DNA of 64,000 bases from Acetobacter oeni (GTDB lineage Bacteria; Pseudomonadota; Alphaproteobacteria; Acetobacterales; Acetobacteraceae): contig NZ_WOTA01000006.1 of assembly GCF_011516825.1 (NCBI RefSeq), positions 124,001-188,000 of the forward strand, given 5' to 3'. The notes under the pieces were generated by a model, which saw nothing but the letters and a program-made list of their open reading frames with translations, was not told the DNA's origin and did no database searches. Numbering within the stretch: position 1 is the first letter of the stretch; each line of letters begins with the position of its first letter. Made by a program: the position numbers and the translations under genes. Of this stretch, positions 54,294 through 63,627 are shown piece by piece.

Positions 54294-54944
54294 TTATTCC
54301 ACAAAACCGGCATCGGTTTCGCCGCCTGTTCCGGAACTGTCTGCCGGTGAGTCCAGGGCAGGCTGACTTGTCGTCGGAAAGAGCCCCATGCGTTCGGCAC
54401 GGTCGAGGCCCTGTTCAAGGACAGCCATGGTGGTGCCCAGATCCTCGCTTTCGTCTTTTTCCCAGGCACGCAGTGTGTATGTCCAGATTGCAGTGACGCC
54501 CTGGATGCGAAGGGCGCCCTGCAGGCCGCTGGTTTCGATGCCGGCAGCTGCGGCGATCCAGTTCATGCTGTCCATAGTGGCGAGGCCGAGGATCACCGCG
54601 AGAGGCGGGTCGAAAGGCAGGCTGCGGAGAACAGTGAGGACGCCTTCACGGTATTGCTGGAAGACGTCAAATCGTCGCATCAGCAGATCGAACAGAGTCT
54701 CACGCGGGGTGGAAAGACTCCCATCATCGACCAGGGCTGCCCGGTCGGCGAGGCGTCCCAGCAGAAGCAGAATCGAAGTTTTGAACGGGTAGCGCGTCCG
54801 GACCTCTCCGATATCAAGGTCCGCATTGCGGGCAATCGCCGGCATGGAGATATTTCTCCATCCTTTACTGGCAGCCAGGGACATGGCTGAAGTGAGGAGG
54901 GCTGAATCGAACTGGTCGGCGTCTTCCATGTGCAGCGGGCTCAT
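54294..54944 (-). CDS. TetR/COQ9-like protein
   Basis: This 216-residue protein has a TetR-type N-terminal helix-turn-helix (LLTSAMSLAASKGWRNISMPAIARNADLDIGEVRTRYPFKTSILLLL). A helical C-terminal domain ends in AIWTYTLRAWEKDESEDLGTTMAVLEQGLDRAERMGLF. That ending is reminiscent of COQ9, a TetR-fold lipid-binding protein of ubiquinone synthesis. A regulator is the safer call. The start at 54942-54944 is chosen because it lies beyond the proC stop; the longer frame to 55067 would overlap proC. It follows proC by 43 bases on the same strand. Confidence 0.7.
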   Translation of the reverse strand: MSPLHMEDADQFDSALLTSAMSLAASKGWRNISMPAIARNADLDIGEVRTRYPFKTSILLLLGRLADRAALVDDGSLSTPRETLFDLLMRRFDVFQQYREGVLTVLRSLPFDPPLAVILGLATMDSMNWIAAAAGIETSGLQGALRIQGVTAIWTYTLRAWEKDESEDLGTTMAVLEQGLDRAERMGLFPTTSQPALDSPADSSGTGGETDAGFVE

Positions 54945-54987
54945 GATCTGGAGAAAAAAGGGCGGTCCTGTTCGGAGCGCAGTCAGG

Positions 54988-55818
54988 TCAGGCAGCGAGT
55001 TCCCGGGCGCGGCGAACAGCTGCGGCGACGGCTTCTGAGACCGAAGCGGGCCAGTTCTCCGGAGCATTCAGAATTTCGATGGCTGCGGCCGTTGTGCCTC
55101 CGGGGCTGGTGACGTTTCTGCGCAGTTGTGCCGCATCTTCGGGCATCTGATCAAGAAGTTCTCCCGCACCGGTAAGTGTTTTGCGGGCCAGGAGGCGGGC
55201 CGCCTGCTGTGGCAGGCCCTGTTCGATCGCGGCTTTTTCCAGAAGTTCGGCCAGGAGGAAAACATAGGCGGGACCGCTGCCGGAGATGGCTGTCAGGGCA
55301 TTGATCTGGTCTTCTTCATCCACCCAGACTGTCGTGCCTGCGGCGCTGAAAAGGAGATCACTCAGTTCTTTCTTTTCTGCTCCGACATCGGTGTCGGCAA
55401 ACAGGCCGGTCATGCCGCGACCGACGGCTGACGGCGTGTTGGGCATGGCTCTGACAACAGCGGGCGTGACGCCTGTAATGGCATTGGCAAACGCGCTGGT
55501 GAGAGAGGTAGTGGTGCAGCCGGCCATAACCGAGATGATGACCGGGGCATTGGCGAGCAGATCAGGGCGCTTTTTGACCAGAGTAATGATGGTTTCAGCG
55601 GCTTTTCCGGGTTTCACTGCCAGGATGATGGCATCCGGGGCGAATTTTTTTGGGATCTCATCAATCGACCGGACGAGAGAATGTGGCGCGGCTATACTGT
55701 CTTTATGCCGGTCGATGACGACGGATGGTGCGAGGCTGTTTTGTTCCCAGGCCCGGAAAAGAGCCCCTCCCATCTGGCCGCAGCCGATCAGAAGGAGGGG
55801 AGGAAGGTGGGAGGCCAT
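54988..55818 (-). CDS. proC: Pyrroline-5-carboxylate reductase ProC
   Basis: ProC reduces pyrroline-5-carboxylate to proline with NAD(P)H. The 276-residue protein has the Rossmann motif LLIGCGQMGGALFRAW, the conserved VVRAMPNTPSAVGRGMTGLFAD, and the signature ALTAISGSGPAYVFLLAELLEKAAIEQGLP followed by TSPGGTTAAAIEIL. Its start codon shares one base with the YbjN-type gene stop (TGATG), so the two are translationally coupled. Confidence 0.95.
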   Translation of the reverse strand: MASHLPPLLLIGCGQMGGALFRAWEQNSLAPSVVIDRHKDSIAAPHSLVRSIDEIPKKFAPDAIILAVKPGKAAETIITLVKKRPDLLANAPVIISVMAGCTTTSLTSAFANAITGVTPAVVRAMPNTPSAVGRGMTGLFADTDVGAEKKELSDLLFSAAGTTVWVDEEDQINALTAISGSGPAYVFLLAELLEKAAIEQGLPQQAARLLARKTLTGAGELLDQMPEDAAQLRRNVTSPGGTTAAAIEILNAPENWPASVSEAVAAAVRRARELAA

Positions 55819-56321
55819 CAGGCCTCGCCGGCGCAGTCGAGCATGGCGGCATCGAGAGCTTCCTGCGGCGCTTTACCGCCCCACAGAACGAACTGGAAGG
55901 CCGGGTAGAAACGTTCACATTCACTGATGGCGATGTCGATCATATCTTCCAGGCTTTCCATGGAAGCGCCGGGTGCGCCGCGCAGAAGGATAGCGTGCCG
56001 GAACATAGGCATGCCGCAGTCGAGATCGATCGAAAAATGACCGATCCAGAGTCTTTCGTTCGCCAGTGCGATGAGTTCGAAGAGGGCCTTACGCTGCTGT
56101 TCTGGAACCTTCAGATCAAAGGCGCAGGTAAAGTGCATGGCGGAAAGTTCGGCGGACCAGGAGAAAAACAGACCGTAATCGCACCATTTTCCGGGGGCTT
56201 CTGCGGCCATTTCGGCGGAATTTCGGCGTTCAAACGCCCATTCATAACTGCAGATGATCTGTTCCATCAGATCGAGCGGGTTGGAGTGGGGAGTGGAGGT
56301 GGTCATCGTCAGAGCAGGCAT
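55818..56321 (-). CDS. YbjN-domain protein
   Basis: This 167-residue cytoplasmic protein has the alpha/beta type-III-chaperone-like fold of the YbjN family: MEQIICSYEWAFERRNSAEMAAEAPGKWCDYGLFFSW, then MHFTCAFDLKVPEQQRKALFELIALANERLWIGHFSID. No enzymatic motif is present and the function is unknown. The ATG at 56321 is preceded by GGGAGG; the frame extends to 56339. It is the first gene of the YbjN-proC-TetR/COQ9 run. Confidence 0.8.
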   Translation of the reverse strand: MPALTMTTSTPHSNPLDLMEQIICSYEWAFERRNSAEMAAEAPGKWCDYGLFFSWSAELSAMHFTCAFDLKVPEQQRKALFELIALANERLWIGHFSIDLDCGMPMFRHAILLRGAPGASMESLEDMIDIAISECERFYPAFQFVLWGGKAPQEALDAAMLDCAGEA

Positions 56322-56508
56322 ACTGGCCTCCCAAGCCATAAAACCGGTCCGCTGCTGCGGGCGGGCGGTTTTGTCTGCGAATCAGGCTGCGAGACGAATG
56401 TCCGACTCGCTGCGCTGTTGAGCCTATGAATCCTAGTCACGACCGGCAAGGAGGGCTGTCTCTTTTTTAGAACACGCTCCTGTCAGGCCGCATTTTTGGG
56501 CGAACCGG

Positions 56509-56874
56509 TCAGTTCGGGTTCGCCCCGTTATCGCCGCTCCATCCATAAGGCTGATTATTGCAACCACCATTCGCCGTATTTCCGGATACAGTATGCGTGT
56601 CCGGACCGGCATGTGTGCGTTTTTCGAGATCTGTGACACGTTTTTCGAGTGCGGCGATACGCTGGTCCGCGTCTTCCCCGGCCATGCGGGCATTGGCGGC
56701 GAGTTCCCGGACGACTTCGAATTCTTCACGGCGGACGACCTGAAGCTGGCCGAGAGCTTCATCGACACGAGAGCGCACGAGGGCATTGATCTCTTCTTTC
56801 ATCCCCGCGATGGCGGAGATGGCCCCGCCGGCGACGCCGGCGAGATCGTCAAAGAGACGCGGTCGGTCTGTCAT
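56509..56874 (-). CDS. ubiK: Ubiquinone biosynthesis accessory factor UbiK (BMFP family)
   Basis: This 121-residue protein of the BMFP/UbiK family assists ubiquinone synthesis, probably by contacting lipids and the Ubi complex. An amphipathic N-terminal helix (FDDLAGVAGGAISAIAGMKEEINALVRSRVDEALG) leads into a C-terminal coiled coil (DADQRIAALEKRVTDLEKR). A low-complexity Gly/Asn tail unlike the core family follows. AGGAGG stands six bases before the ATG at 56874; the frame extends to 56967 but lacks a ribosome site there. It is divergent from hldD. Confidence 0.85.
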   Translation of the reverse strand: MTDRPRLFDDLAGVAGGAISAIAGMKEEINALVRSRVDEALGQLQVVRREEFEVVRELAANARMAGEDADQRIAALEKRVTDLEKRTHAGPDTHTVSGNTANGGCNNQPYGWSGDNGANPN

Positions 56875-57064
56875 ACCGGTCCTCCTGGGTCTCATGAGCC
56901 ACGGATACGGCGGCCCTTCTGTTCTACTCTCGCTTATAAGCATTGAGAGCGAATTAATCCAACCCACACCGGTCCTCTTTAATGTGGGGGATCGCAGGGC
57001 GGGCGATTTTCCGGTGCGGGTCCGGTCTGGTATCGTGCGCCATCCTGATTATAAGGCTCGTCTC

Positions 57065-58045
57065 ATGATTATCGTTACCGGTGGCGCCGGATTTATCGGA
57101 TCGTGTCTTGTGGCCGCGCTGTGTGATCGCGGGCTGGATGTGGTTGTTGTCGACTGGCTGGGCGACCAGGATAAATGGCGGAATCTTCGCCACCGGCCGG
57201 CGGTGCGAATAGTGAGTCCCGACGATCTGGACGGATTCCTGGGCAGCGCGGCGGATGTCGGGGCCGTTTTCCATATGGGAGCGATCAGTTCCACGACCGC
57301 GACCGACGGTGATCTGGTCTGGGCGACCAATGTCGCGTTGTCGGAAAAGCTCCGGGACTGGTGCGCGGAGCAGAGAGTGCGTTTTATCTATGCCTCTTCC
57401 GCGGCGACCTATGGCGCGGCGGACCGGGCGGACCTGTTTTCAGACGATCCGGCGCGGCTCGGGACGCTTGAGCCGCTCAATCTGTATGGCTGGTCGAAAC
57501 ACATGTTTGACCAGCTGACGGAAGCGCGGCTGACGCGCGGGGGGGTGAGACCCCCGCAATGGACGGGGCTGAAGTTTTTCAATGTTTATGGTCCGAATGA
57601 GTACCACAAAGGCAGTATGATCTCTGTGGTGAAGGTCAAATACGACGAGGTGCGGGCTGGCAGACCGGCGCGGCTGTTCCGGTCAGACCGGCCGGATGTC
57701 GCGGATGGCGAGCAGGTGCGGGACTTCATCTGGGTTGGCGATGTGGTGAAGGTTATGCTCTGGCTCTACGATCATCCCGATGTGAACGGGCTGTTCAACT
57801 GCGGGACGGGCGTGGCGCGGAGTTATCTCGATCTGGCGAGGGCCGTGTGTGCGGCGGCCGGGGTTCCGGAACGGATTGAGTTCATCGACATGCCGGAAAG
57901 TTTGCGCGGGCAGTATCAGTCCTTTACCCGCGCGGATATGTCGCGCCTGCGGGCGGTGGGGTATCGGGAACCCTTTCTGAGTCTGGAAGACGGGGTCGGG
58001 CTTTATGTCCGGGACTATCTCGGTAAAAGCGATCCTTATCTCTGA
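57065..58045 (+). CDS. hldD: ADP-L-glycero-D-manno-heptose 6-epimerase HldD
   Basis: HldD epimerises ADP-D-glycero-manno-heptose for the lipopolysaccharide inner core. The 326-residue SDR-type enzyme shows IIVTGGAGFIGSCLVAAL, FHMGAISSTTATDG, the catalytic Tyr/Lys pair in LYGWSKHMFDQ, and LKFFNVYGPNEYHKGSMISVV. The start at 57065 begins directly at the NAD-binding strand; upstream frame is open but unrelated. lgt follows 118 bases downstream. Confidence 0.93.
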   Translation: MIIVTGGAGFIGSCLVAALCDRGLDVVVVDWLGDQDKWRNLRHRPAVRIVSPDDLDGFLGSAADVGAVFHMGAISSTTATDGDLVWATNVALSEKLRDWCAEQRVRFIYASSAATYGAADRADLFSDDPARLGTLEPLNLYGWSKHMFDQLTEARLTRGGVRPPQWTGLKFFNVYGPNEYHKGSMISVVKVKYDEVRAGRPARLFRSDRPDVADGEQVRDFIWVGDVVKVMLWLYDHPDVNGLFNCGTGVARSYLDLARAVCAAAGVPERIEFIDMPESLRGQYQSFTRADMSRLRAVGYREPFLSLEDGVGLYVRDYLGKSDPYL

Positions 58046-58163
58046 GCGCCTCTGCTGAGGGAGATGTCCGCGCGGTTTTCGTGGCGTCGGTTTCCGGTTA
58101 TTTCCCGTGCGGTGCGGGTTCGTTCTTCTCCGGTTTTATGGCCCTGCTTCAGGATACGTCATT

Positions 58164-59015
58164 ATGCTGCCTGTTCTCATATTTCCGCAGTTCGACCCGG
58201 TTCTTATTCATCTCGGGCCACTGGCGATCCGGTGGTATGCGCTGGCCTATATCGCCGGGATCATCCTGGGCTTGCAGCTGCTCAAGCGGATTGTAACCTG
58301 GGCGCCCCGTGCGGCGACGGTCAGGCAGGCTGATGATTTTCTGACCTGGGTGACGCTGGGGGTCGTGATCGGCGGGCGTCTCGGGTATGTGCTGTTTTAT
58401 CAGCCATCGTTTTTTCTGACGCATCCTCTGGCGATTCCGCAGGTCTGGAAAGGCGGGATGTCGTTTCATGGCGGCGCGGCGGGGGTCATTATCGCGCTGA
58501 TCCTGTTTGCGCGGCGTTACGGTCTGAGTTTTCTGGCGTTTTCCGATCGGGTGACGGTGTGCGTGCCGATCGGGTTATGCTTTGGCCGGATTGCGAACTT
58601 CATCAATGGTGAGTTGTGGGGACGGGCGGCTGATCCGTCTCTTCCCTGGGCGATGATTTTTCCGGATTCTGACGGAGTGCCGCGCCATCCTTCGGAGATT
58701 TATGAGGCGCTGACGGAAGGATTGCTACTTTTTCTGGTGCTGCTGTTTGCCGCGCGGAAAGAGAATTTGCGGGCACGTCCCGGGTTTCTGGCGGGGCTGT
58801 TTCTGGCCGGGTACGGCTGCGCGCGGATTTTCTGCGAATTTTTTCGCGAGCCGGATGCATTCCTGGGGTATTTCTCCTTTGGGGTAACGATGGGCCAGAT
58901 TTTGAGTATTCCGATGATTCTGGCAGGGATCGGGCTGATGGTGCATGCATTCCGGTCTCCGGAATATGCCGGCGTGCCGGATGATGCTGTGGCGTCTTCG
59001 GGAGATGTACGCTGA
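58164..59015 (+). CDS. lgt: Prolipoprotein diacylglyceryl transferase Lgt
   Basis: Lgt attaches diacylglycerol from phosphatidylglycerol to the lipobox cysteine of prolipoproteins. The 283-residue inner-membrane protein has seven hydrophobic segments and the family residues in IRWYALAYIAGI, VWKGGMSFHGGAAG, the signature GRIANFINGELWGR and PRHPSEIYEAL. It serves the several lipoproteins encoded in this window. The ATG at 58164 is preferred over an in-frame ATG at 58107. Confidence 0.95.
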   Translation: MLPVLIFPQFDPVLIHLGPLAIRWYALAYIAGIILGLQLLKRIVTWAPRAATVRQADDFLTWVTLGVVIGGRLGYVLFYQPSFFLTHPLAIPQVWKGGMSFHGGAAGVIIALILFARRYGLSFLAFSDRVTVCVPIGLCFGRIANFINGELWGRAADPSLPWAMIFPDSDGVPRHPSEIYEALTEGLLLFLVLLFAARKENLRARPGFLAGLFLAGYGCARIFCEFFREPDAFLGYFSFGVTMGQILSIPMILAGIGLMVHAFRSPEYAGVPDDAVASSGDVR

Positions 59016-59062
59016 GCAGCGGAACGGTCTCTGATGGTCTTCCGGAGCGCCTGGACGTTTTT

Positions 59063-60097
59063 ATGGCCCGCGCGAACGCGGCTTATTATGCCGGGCGCGA
59101 TCCGTTTGCGGATTTTGTGACCGCGCCGGAGATTTCACAGATTTTTGGTGAACTGCTCGGAGCCTGGAGCGCGGTCGTCGGGCGGGAGGTTCTCGCCGGG
59201 GCGGCGGGGAGTTGTTCCGGGCTGCTTCTGGTTGAGGCGGGGCCGGGACGCGGGACGCTGATGGCGGACATGCTGCGGGTCCTGTCCCGTGTGGCTCCGG
59301 ATCTGATGGCCGGACTGTCCGTACATCTCGTTGAGACTTCGCCACGTTTGCGGGCCGCGCAGAAGGCGGCGCTGGAGCCGTCCGGTGTTCCGGTATTCTG
59401 GCATGACGGACTGGAAAGCGTGCCGCGTGGTCCGATGGTTCTGGTGGCCAATGAGTTTCTCGATGCCTTGCCGGTCAGGCAGTTTGTTGGTGAGACAACG
59501 GGCTGGCGGGAGCGGTTCGTGCGGGATGGCGCGTTTGTGCTGTCGGACATGATCGATCCGCCGGCTGAACTGGCGGGACGTGAGGTGGAAACTGGCGAGG
59601 TTGCGGAGATTTGTCCGGCGGCCTGTGTGTTTGTGCGTGACGTTGCGGAGCGGCTTTGCGTCGGGCCGGGCGTGGCGCTGTTTGTGGATTACGGGACAGC
59701 GGTGACGGCATCGGGTGAGAGTTTGCAGGCGTTGCAGGACGGACAGCCGGTTTCGCCGCTTGTTAAGCCCGGGACGGCGGATCTGACGGCGCATGTGGAT
59801 TTTGAAGCCGTGGCGCGGGCGGCGATGGCCACTGGTGCGCGGTGTTTCGGGCCGGTTGAGCAGGGCGAATTGCTGGTGGCGCTTGGTGCCGTGGAGCGGG
59901 CGCGGGTGCTTTGTGACGCTGAGCCGGACCAGGCGGGTATGGTTCGTACGGCGCTGGGCCGGCTGATTGCGCCGGAGCGGATGGGGCGGTTGTTCAAGGC
60001 ACTGGCGGTGGTGTCACCATCGCGGCTTGCTCCGGGGCTTGTGGCGCCGCCGGGGTTTCCGGAAGGGACGGCTTACGATCGGGAAGGAGCGGGATGA
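59063..60097 (+). CDS. NDUFAF7/MidA-type SAM-dependent methyltransferase
   Basis: This 344-residue class-I methyltransferase resembles NDUFAF7, which methylates an arginine of complex I in mitochondria. Motifs include AYYAGRDPFADFVTAPEISQIFGELLGAW, the SAM-binding LVEAGPGRGTLMADML, VLVANEFLDALPVRQF and VALFVDYG. The start may lie slightly upstream: the same frame runs back past the lgt stop, with GLPERLDVF before the first ATG, as in longer relatives. Its stop overlaps the pgeF ATG by four bases. Confidence 0.88.
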   Translation: MARANAAYYAGRDPFADFVTAPEISQIFGELLGAWSAVVGREVLAGAAGSCSGLLLVEAGPGRGTLMADMLRVLSRVAPDLMAGLSVHLVETSPRLRAAQKAALEPSGVPVFWHDGLESVPRGPMVLVANEFLDALPVRQFVGETTGWRERFVRDGAFVLSDMIDPPAELAGREVETGEVAEICPAACVFVRDVAERLCVGPGVALFVDYGTAVTASGESLQALQDGQPVSPLVKPGTADLTAHVDFEAVARAAMATGARCFGPVEQGELLVALGAVERARVLCDAEPDQAGMVRTALGRLIAPERMGRLFKALAVVSPSRLAPGLVAPPGFPEGTAYDREGAG

Positions 60098-60903
60098 TGG
60101 CGGCGGGTAACCTGGATCGGGATGCGGTCGTGCGGGGGGCAGAGCTTTCTTTTGTTCGGCATGGGTTTTTCACGCGGATCGGCGGCGTTTCCGAAGGGCC
60201 GTATGCGAGTCTGAACTGTTCGATGAGGTCCGGGGATGACCCGGCGGCACTGACGGAGAACCGGCGCCGTGTTGCGGCGACGTTCGGGCTGGAGGCGGAC
60301 CACTTGCTCGGGGTGACACAGGTGCATGGGCCGCAGGTCGTGACGGTGACGGAGCCGTGGAGGCCCGGAGAAGTGGCTTCCGCTGATGCGATGGTGACGG
60401 CGCGTGATGATGTGGCGCTGGGTATCATTACGGCGGATTGCGGGCCGGTGCTGTTTGCCTCGCGTGACGGACGGGTTGTCGGGGCGGCTCATGCCGGATG
60501 GCGCGGAGCGGTGGGCGGCGTGCTGGAGGCCACTCTGGCGGCGATGGCGGAGCTGGGGGCCGGGCCGGAAGATGTGGTGGCGGTCGTGGGACCCTGTATC
60601 GCCCGCGCGGGTTATGAAGTTGGCGATGACATGAAGGACGCGGCGCTGGTGGCTGACTCCGGAGCCGGGGCATGGTTCTCCCCCGGCGTGCGGGAGGGGC
60701 ATTATCAGTTTGATCTGGCGGGTTACTGTATGGCGCGACTGCGTCGGGCCGGGACTGGTCGCGCGGTTTCTGTCAGTCTGGACACGTTGACGGATGAGCG
60801 GCGTTTTTTCAGTCACCGGCGCCGGACGCTTGCGGGGGGCGGGCCGATTGGCCACCAGATTTCGGTGATTGCGGCGGGATACGGAGCGGAACTGCGTTTA
60901 TGA
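60094..60903 (+). CDS. pgeF: Peptidoglycan editing factor PgeF (multicopper-oxidase/laccase-domain family)
   Basis: PgeF removes mis-incorporated amino acids from muropeptide precursors in characterised relatives; the family was earlier called a polyphenol oxidase. The 269-residue protein shows RHGFFTRIGGVSEGPYASLNCS, LGVTQVHGPQVV, TADCGPVLFASRDG and VGAAHAGWRGAVGGVLE, with the conserved metal-binding His, Cys and His residues. It overlaps the methyltransferase gene by ATGA upstream and the lipoprotein gene by ATGA downstream. Confidence 0.9.
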   Translation: MMAAGNLDRDAVVRGAELSFVRHGFFTRIGGVSEGPYASLNCSMRSGDDPAALTENRRRVAATFGLEADHLLGVTQVHGPQVVTVTEPWRPGEVASADAMVTARDDVALGIITADCGPVLFASRDGRVVGAAHAGWRGAVGGVLEATLAAMAELGAGPEDVVAVVGPCIARAGYEVGDDMKDAALVADSGAGAWFSPGVREGHYQFDLAGYCMARLRRAGTGRAVSVSLDTLTDERRFFSHRRRTLAGGGPIGHQISVIAAGYGAELRL

Positions 60904-61865
60904 GGTGCTCACTTACGTCTTTTCTTTCGGTGTCTTCGCTTCTGCTTTTATCGGGTTGTCTGGATGTGCCGCATCCGTTTCGTGATCCGGGGAAGGATGG
61001 CAGGTCCCTGGCGGGGAATCCGCCGCCATCACGGCTGGACGTGCCGGTTCCGGACGAAAAGGCGCTGGGTGCGGGCGGTTCCGCGTTGTGGGCGAACGAT
61101 ATTGTCGAAGCGCTGTTACAGCAGTCTGTTCCGGCGATTAAGCAGCCGGTCCGTCCGGGAGACTGGTGGCTCAAACTGCACACCGAGCGTCGGGGCGATC
61201 TGATTGTGCCGCTTTACACGGTGATGACCCCGAAGGGGACGGTGCGCGCGACGCAGGAGGGACCAGGTATTCCGGTAGCATCCTGGAACGCTCTGAATTC
61301 AGACGGCATGCGTGAGGCTTCGGGATACGGTGCCGGGCAGGTCGTGAATGTCCTGAACGGGATTCAGGCTGAGCAGATGGAAGAAGATCCGCATAGTCTG
61401 AAGCATCGGGGGGCGCGGATCTGGTTCAGAGGCGTGACGGGCGCGCCGGGAGATGGGAATACGGCTCTGTCGCAGGCGTTTGTGGTGTCGTTTCATGAGA
61501 TGAAGGACACGATCCAGACGTCGCAGCAGGATTCAGATTTTGCTGTGGCTGCTGTTGTAAAGCTGACGAATGGTTCAGCGGGGTCGCGAAATAATCCTCA
61601 GCAGAATATTGAGATTAACTGGCGCGTTACGGACAAAGCCGGCAGTGAGGTTGGTATTGCGACCCAGTTACATGATATTCCGGCGCACTCACTGGACGGG
61701 ATGTGGGGCGATATTGCCGGCGCGGCGGCGGAAGAGGCGGCTGGCGCAGTGGAAGAAATGATCACGCGTTATACCATTCGTGATGTGAAGCCGTTACCGG
61801 ATACAAAGGGCGCTCCGGCTGCGGCGGCAAAAAATGGTGGCGATCCGAAAGCTGCCCGTAAGTAG
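60900..61865 (+). CDS. Putative lipoprotein
   Basis: The 321-residue protein has a clear lipobox after a short signal (SVSSLLLLSGC, Cys20). A soluble domain of unknown function follows. Visible pieces are DWWLKLHTERRGDLIVPLYTVMTPKG, NWRVTDKAGSEVGIATQLHDIPAHSLDGMWGDI and an Ala/Lys-rich tail. It looks like a beta-rich outer-membrane-associated protein and I recognise no catalytic residues. The start overlaps the pgeF stop, so the gene belongs to the lgt-methyltransferase-pgeF transcript. Confidence 0.75.
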   Translation: MRCSLTSFLSVSSLLLLSGCLDVPHPFRDPGKDGRSLAGNPPPSRLDVPVPDEKALGAGGSALWANDIVEALLQQSVPAIKQPVRPGDWWLKLHTERRGDLIVPLYTVMTPKGTVRATQEGPGIPVASWNALNSDGMREASGYGAGQVVNVLNGIQAEQMEEDPHSLKHRGARIWFRGVTGAPGDGNTALSQAFVVSFHEMKDTIQTSQQDSDFAVAAVVKLTNGSAGSRNNPQQNIEINWRVTDKAGSEVGIATQLHDIPAHSLDGMWGDIAGAAAEEAAGAVEEMITRYTIRDVKPLPDTKGAPAAAAKNGGDPKAARK

Positions 61866-62030
61866 CGGTCCGCAGATACTCCGGTTTTTCAGGGCATGAT
61901 TTGTCTGATTACCGGGCTTTGATTCGCTGTACCGATTTGGTCACAGGCCGGAATTTCCGTCTGCTTTGGCTTGCAATCCTCTCTTGTTGGTTGTCTATGT
62001 TCTTTTGGATATAGATAATGTGAGCATGCG

Positions 62031-63101
62031 GTGCAGGATTTATTGAGCTGCGGGAAGTCTTCTGGCCGTCGCCTGTTTTGTACTTTTATTCTGGCGGCAG
62101 GGATTGTCGGGGCAGGGGCTGCGCGCGCGGATCAGGCTGGCGGAAAGCGGAGTGTGCAGGACATGACCGGCGCTGCGGTGGTCGTTCCGGCGCACCCGCA
62201 TCGTATTGCCGATCTCTGGTTTGCTCATAACGAAGTTCTGGCCATGCTGGGTGCGACTGACCGGATTGCGGTGACAGTCGATCGTCCGATGAATCAGCCG
62301 TGGCTGTTCAGGCTGAATCCGCAATTATCCCGGGCGCGGCAGGTCATGCCGGGTTCGGCCAGCGCGGAGGGATTGCTGGCGGATGGTGTCGATCTTGTGT
62401 TTGTCTCGGGCGGACTGACGCAGGCAGATCCGCTGCGGGTGGCCGGTCTTCCTGTTCTCGACATGACGTTTCAGGATGTCGGTGGATTGCTGCGGTCTGT
62501 TGCGCTGACGGCGGATGTGCTGAATGATCCGGTGGCACGCGGGCGGGCCTCTTCTTATACGGCGGAGCTTGAAGAGGAGATTTCATATTTCCGGAAAAAG
62601 CTCATTGCTGTCGATGAAAGTCGGAAGCCGCGTGTTCTTCATGTAATGAGTTTGTCGCCGCTTCTGGTTGATGGCGCGGGAACGATTATCGACCAGTGGA
62701 TTCGCTATGCCGGAGGGCGGAATGCCGCAGGTGGTGTGTCTGGCGTGAAAAAGCCTGTCACCATGGAGCAGATTCAGGTCTGGGATCCGGATATTATTAT
62801 TGTGCAGGGTGGTCTTGCTGTGCCGGAGCGGGGGAATGCGCCCGCCGGATGGGATGAACTGCGGGCTGTAAAACAGGGACGGGTGTTTGCGAATCCTGTC
62901 GGTGTTTTCCCGTGGGATCGTTATGGCTCGGAGTTTTTACTGCAACTCCGCTGGGTCGGTGCTTTACTGCACCCTGATATCTTCGGTGATTATGACCTGA
63001 AGAGTGGAATGAAAGTTTTTTACCGGACGTATTTTGATCACGAGGTTTCGGACGATGAAATCGGGCGAATGCTGGCGGGACAGTCACCCCGGCAGAAATG
63101 A
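62031..63101 (+). CDS. Periplasmic binding protein of an iron-siderophore/cobalamin-type ABC transporter
   Basis: This 356-residue protein has an N-terminal signal (RRLFCTFILAAGIVGAGAARA). It has the FecB/BtuF fold: VQDMTGAAVVVPAHPHRIADLWFAHNEVLAMLGATDRIAV, LLADGVDLVFVSGG, ITMEQ-like VTMEQIQVWDPDIIIVQGG and WDELRAVKQGRVFANP. It would deliver a ferric siderophore, haem or corrinoid to an ABC importer; no permease or ATPase is adjacent. The GTG at 62031 is the only reasonable start I see, with a weak ribosome site. Upstream 165 bases separate it from the lipoprotein gene. Confidence 0.8.
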   Translation: MQDLLSCGKSSGRRLFCTFILAAGIVGAGAARADQAGGKRSVQDMTGAAVVVPAHPHRIADLWFAHNEVLAMLGATDRIAVTVDRPMNQPWLFRLNPQLSRARQVMPGSASAEGLLADGVDLVFVSGGLTQADPLRVAGLPVLDMTFQDVGGLLRSVALTADVLNDPVARGRASSYTAELEEEISYFRKKLIAVDESRKPRVLHVMSLSPLLVDGAGTIIDQWIRYAGGRNAAGGVSGVKKPVTMEQIQVWDPDIIIVQGGLAVPERGNAPAGWDELRAVKQGRVFANPVGVFPWDRYGSEFLLQLRWVGALLHPDIFGDYDLKSGMKVFYRTYFDHEVSDDEIGRMLAGQSPRQK

Positions 63102-63140
63102 TTGCCGGCCGGTATAATCAGACGGGGTATGGTAACGGTT

Positions 63141-63590
63141 TTACCTGTTCTGCGGTGTGGCACCCGACGAATACAGTGTGCAAATAAGAGCGACGAGAGC
63201 TGGCGCTAACAGCACGGCTATGGGCAGGCCGATGAGAACTGATGCCCCAATAAGCAGACACAGGCTGACCTGAAAAAACAGAGACGGGTGTTTTTCCGGC
63301 GGGATCAGCGAAAGAAGAAATCCTGCGGCGATAAGGGCTGCCGGGATATAACAATGAAACAGGGCGCGGTTCTGCTGAGCGGGATCGGAGGCGTGACCGA
63401 CACCGGAAACGGCTGTGCCGATGGATTTTCCGGTTGTCATCCAGACAGCGAGATCGAACAGCAGGCGGAATGGCAGAAACAGGGCTTCCAGCGTGCTTCT
63501 CAGCAGGCTTAGAAAGCCGGCAATAAGATCCGGCACAAAGAGCGCGGCTATGGTGCAGGCGCAGGACAGCGCCACGATGGCGCGGATCAT
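63141..63590 (-). CDS. Small multi-pass membrane protein
   Basis: This 149-residue protein of unknown function has about four hydrophobic segments, including IVALSCACTIAALFVPDLIAGFL, YIPAALIAAGFLLSLI, LFFQVSLCLLIGASVLIGLPIAVLLAPALVAL. No family is recognised. The gene upstream on the same strand ends 37 bases away, so the two may form an operon. It is convergent with the binding-protein gene on the left. Confidence 0.65.
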   Translation of the reverse strand: MIRAIVALSCACTIAALFVPDLIAGFLSLLRSTLEALFLPFRLLFDLAVWMTTGKSIGTAVSGVGHASDPAQQNRALFHCYIPAALIAAGFLLSLIPPEKHPSLFFQVSLCLLIGASVLIGLPIAVLLAPALVALICTLYSSGATPQNR

Positions 63591-63627
63591 GCCTGTTTAT
63601 CCGGGGAAAGTTGCCGGGAACTGAGTC

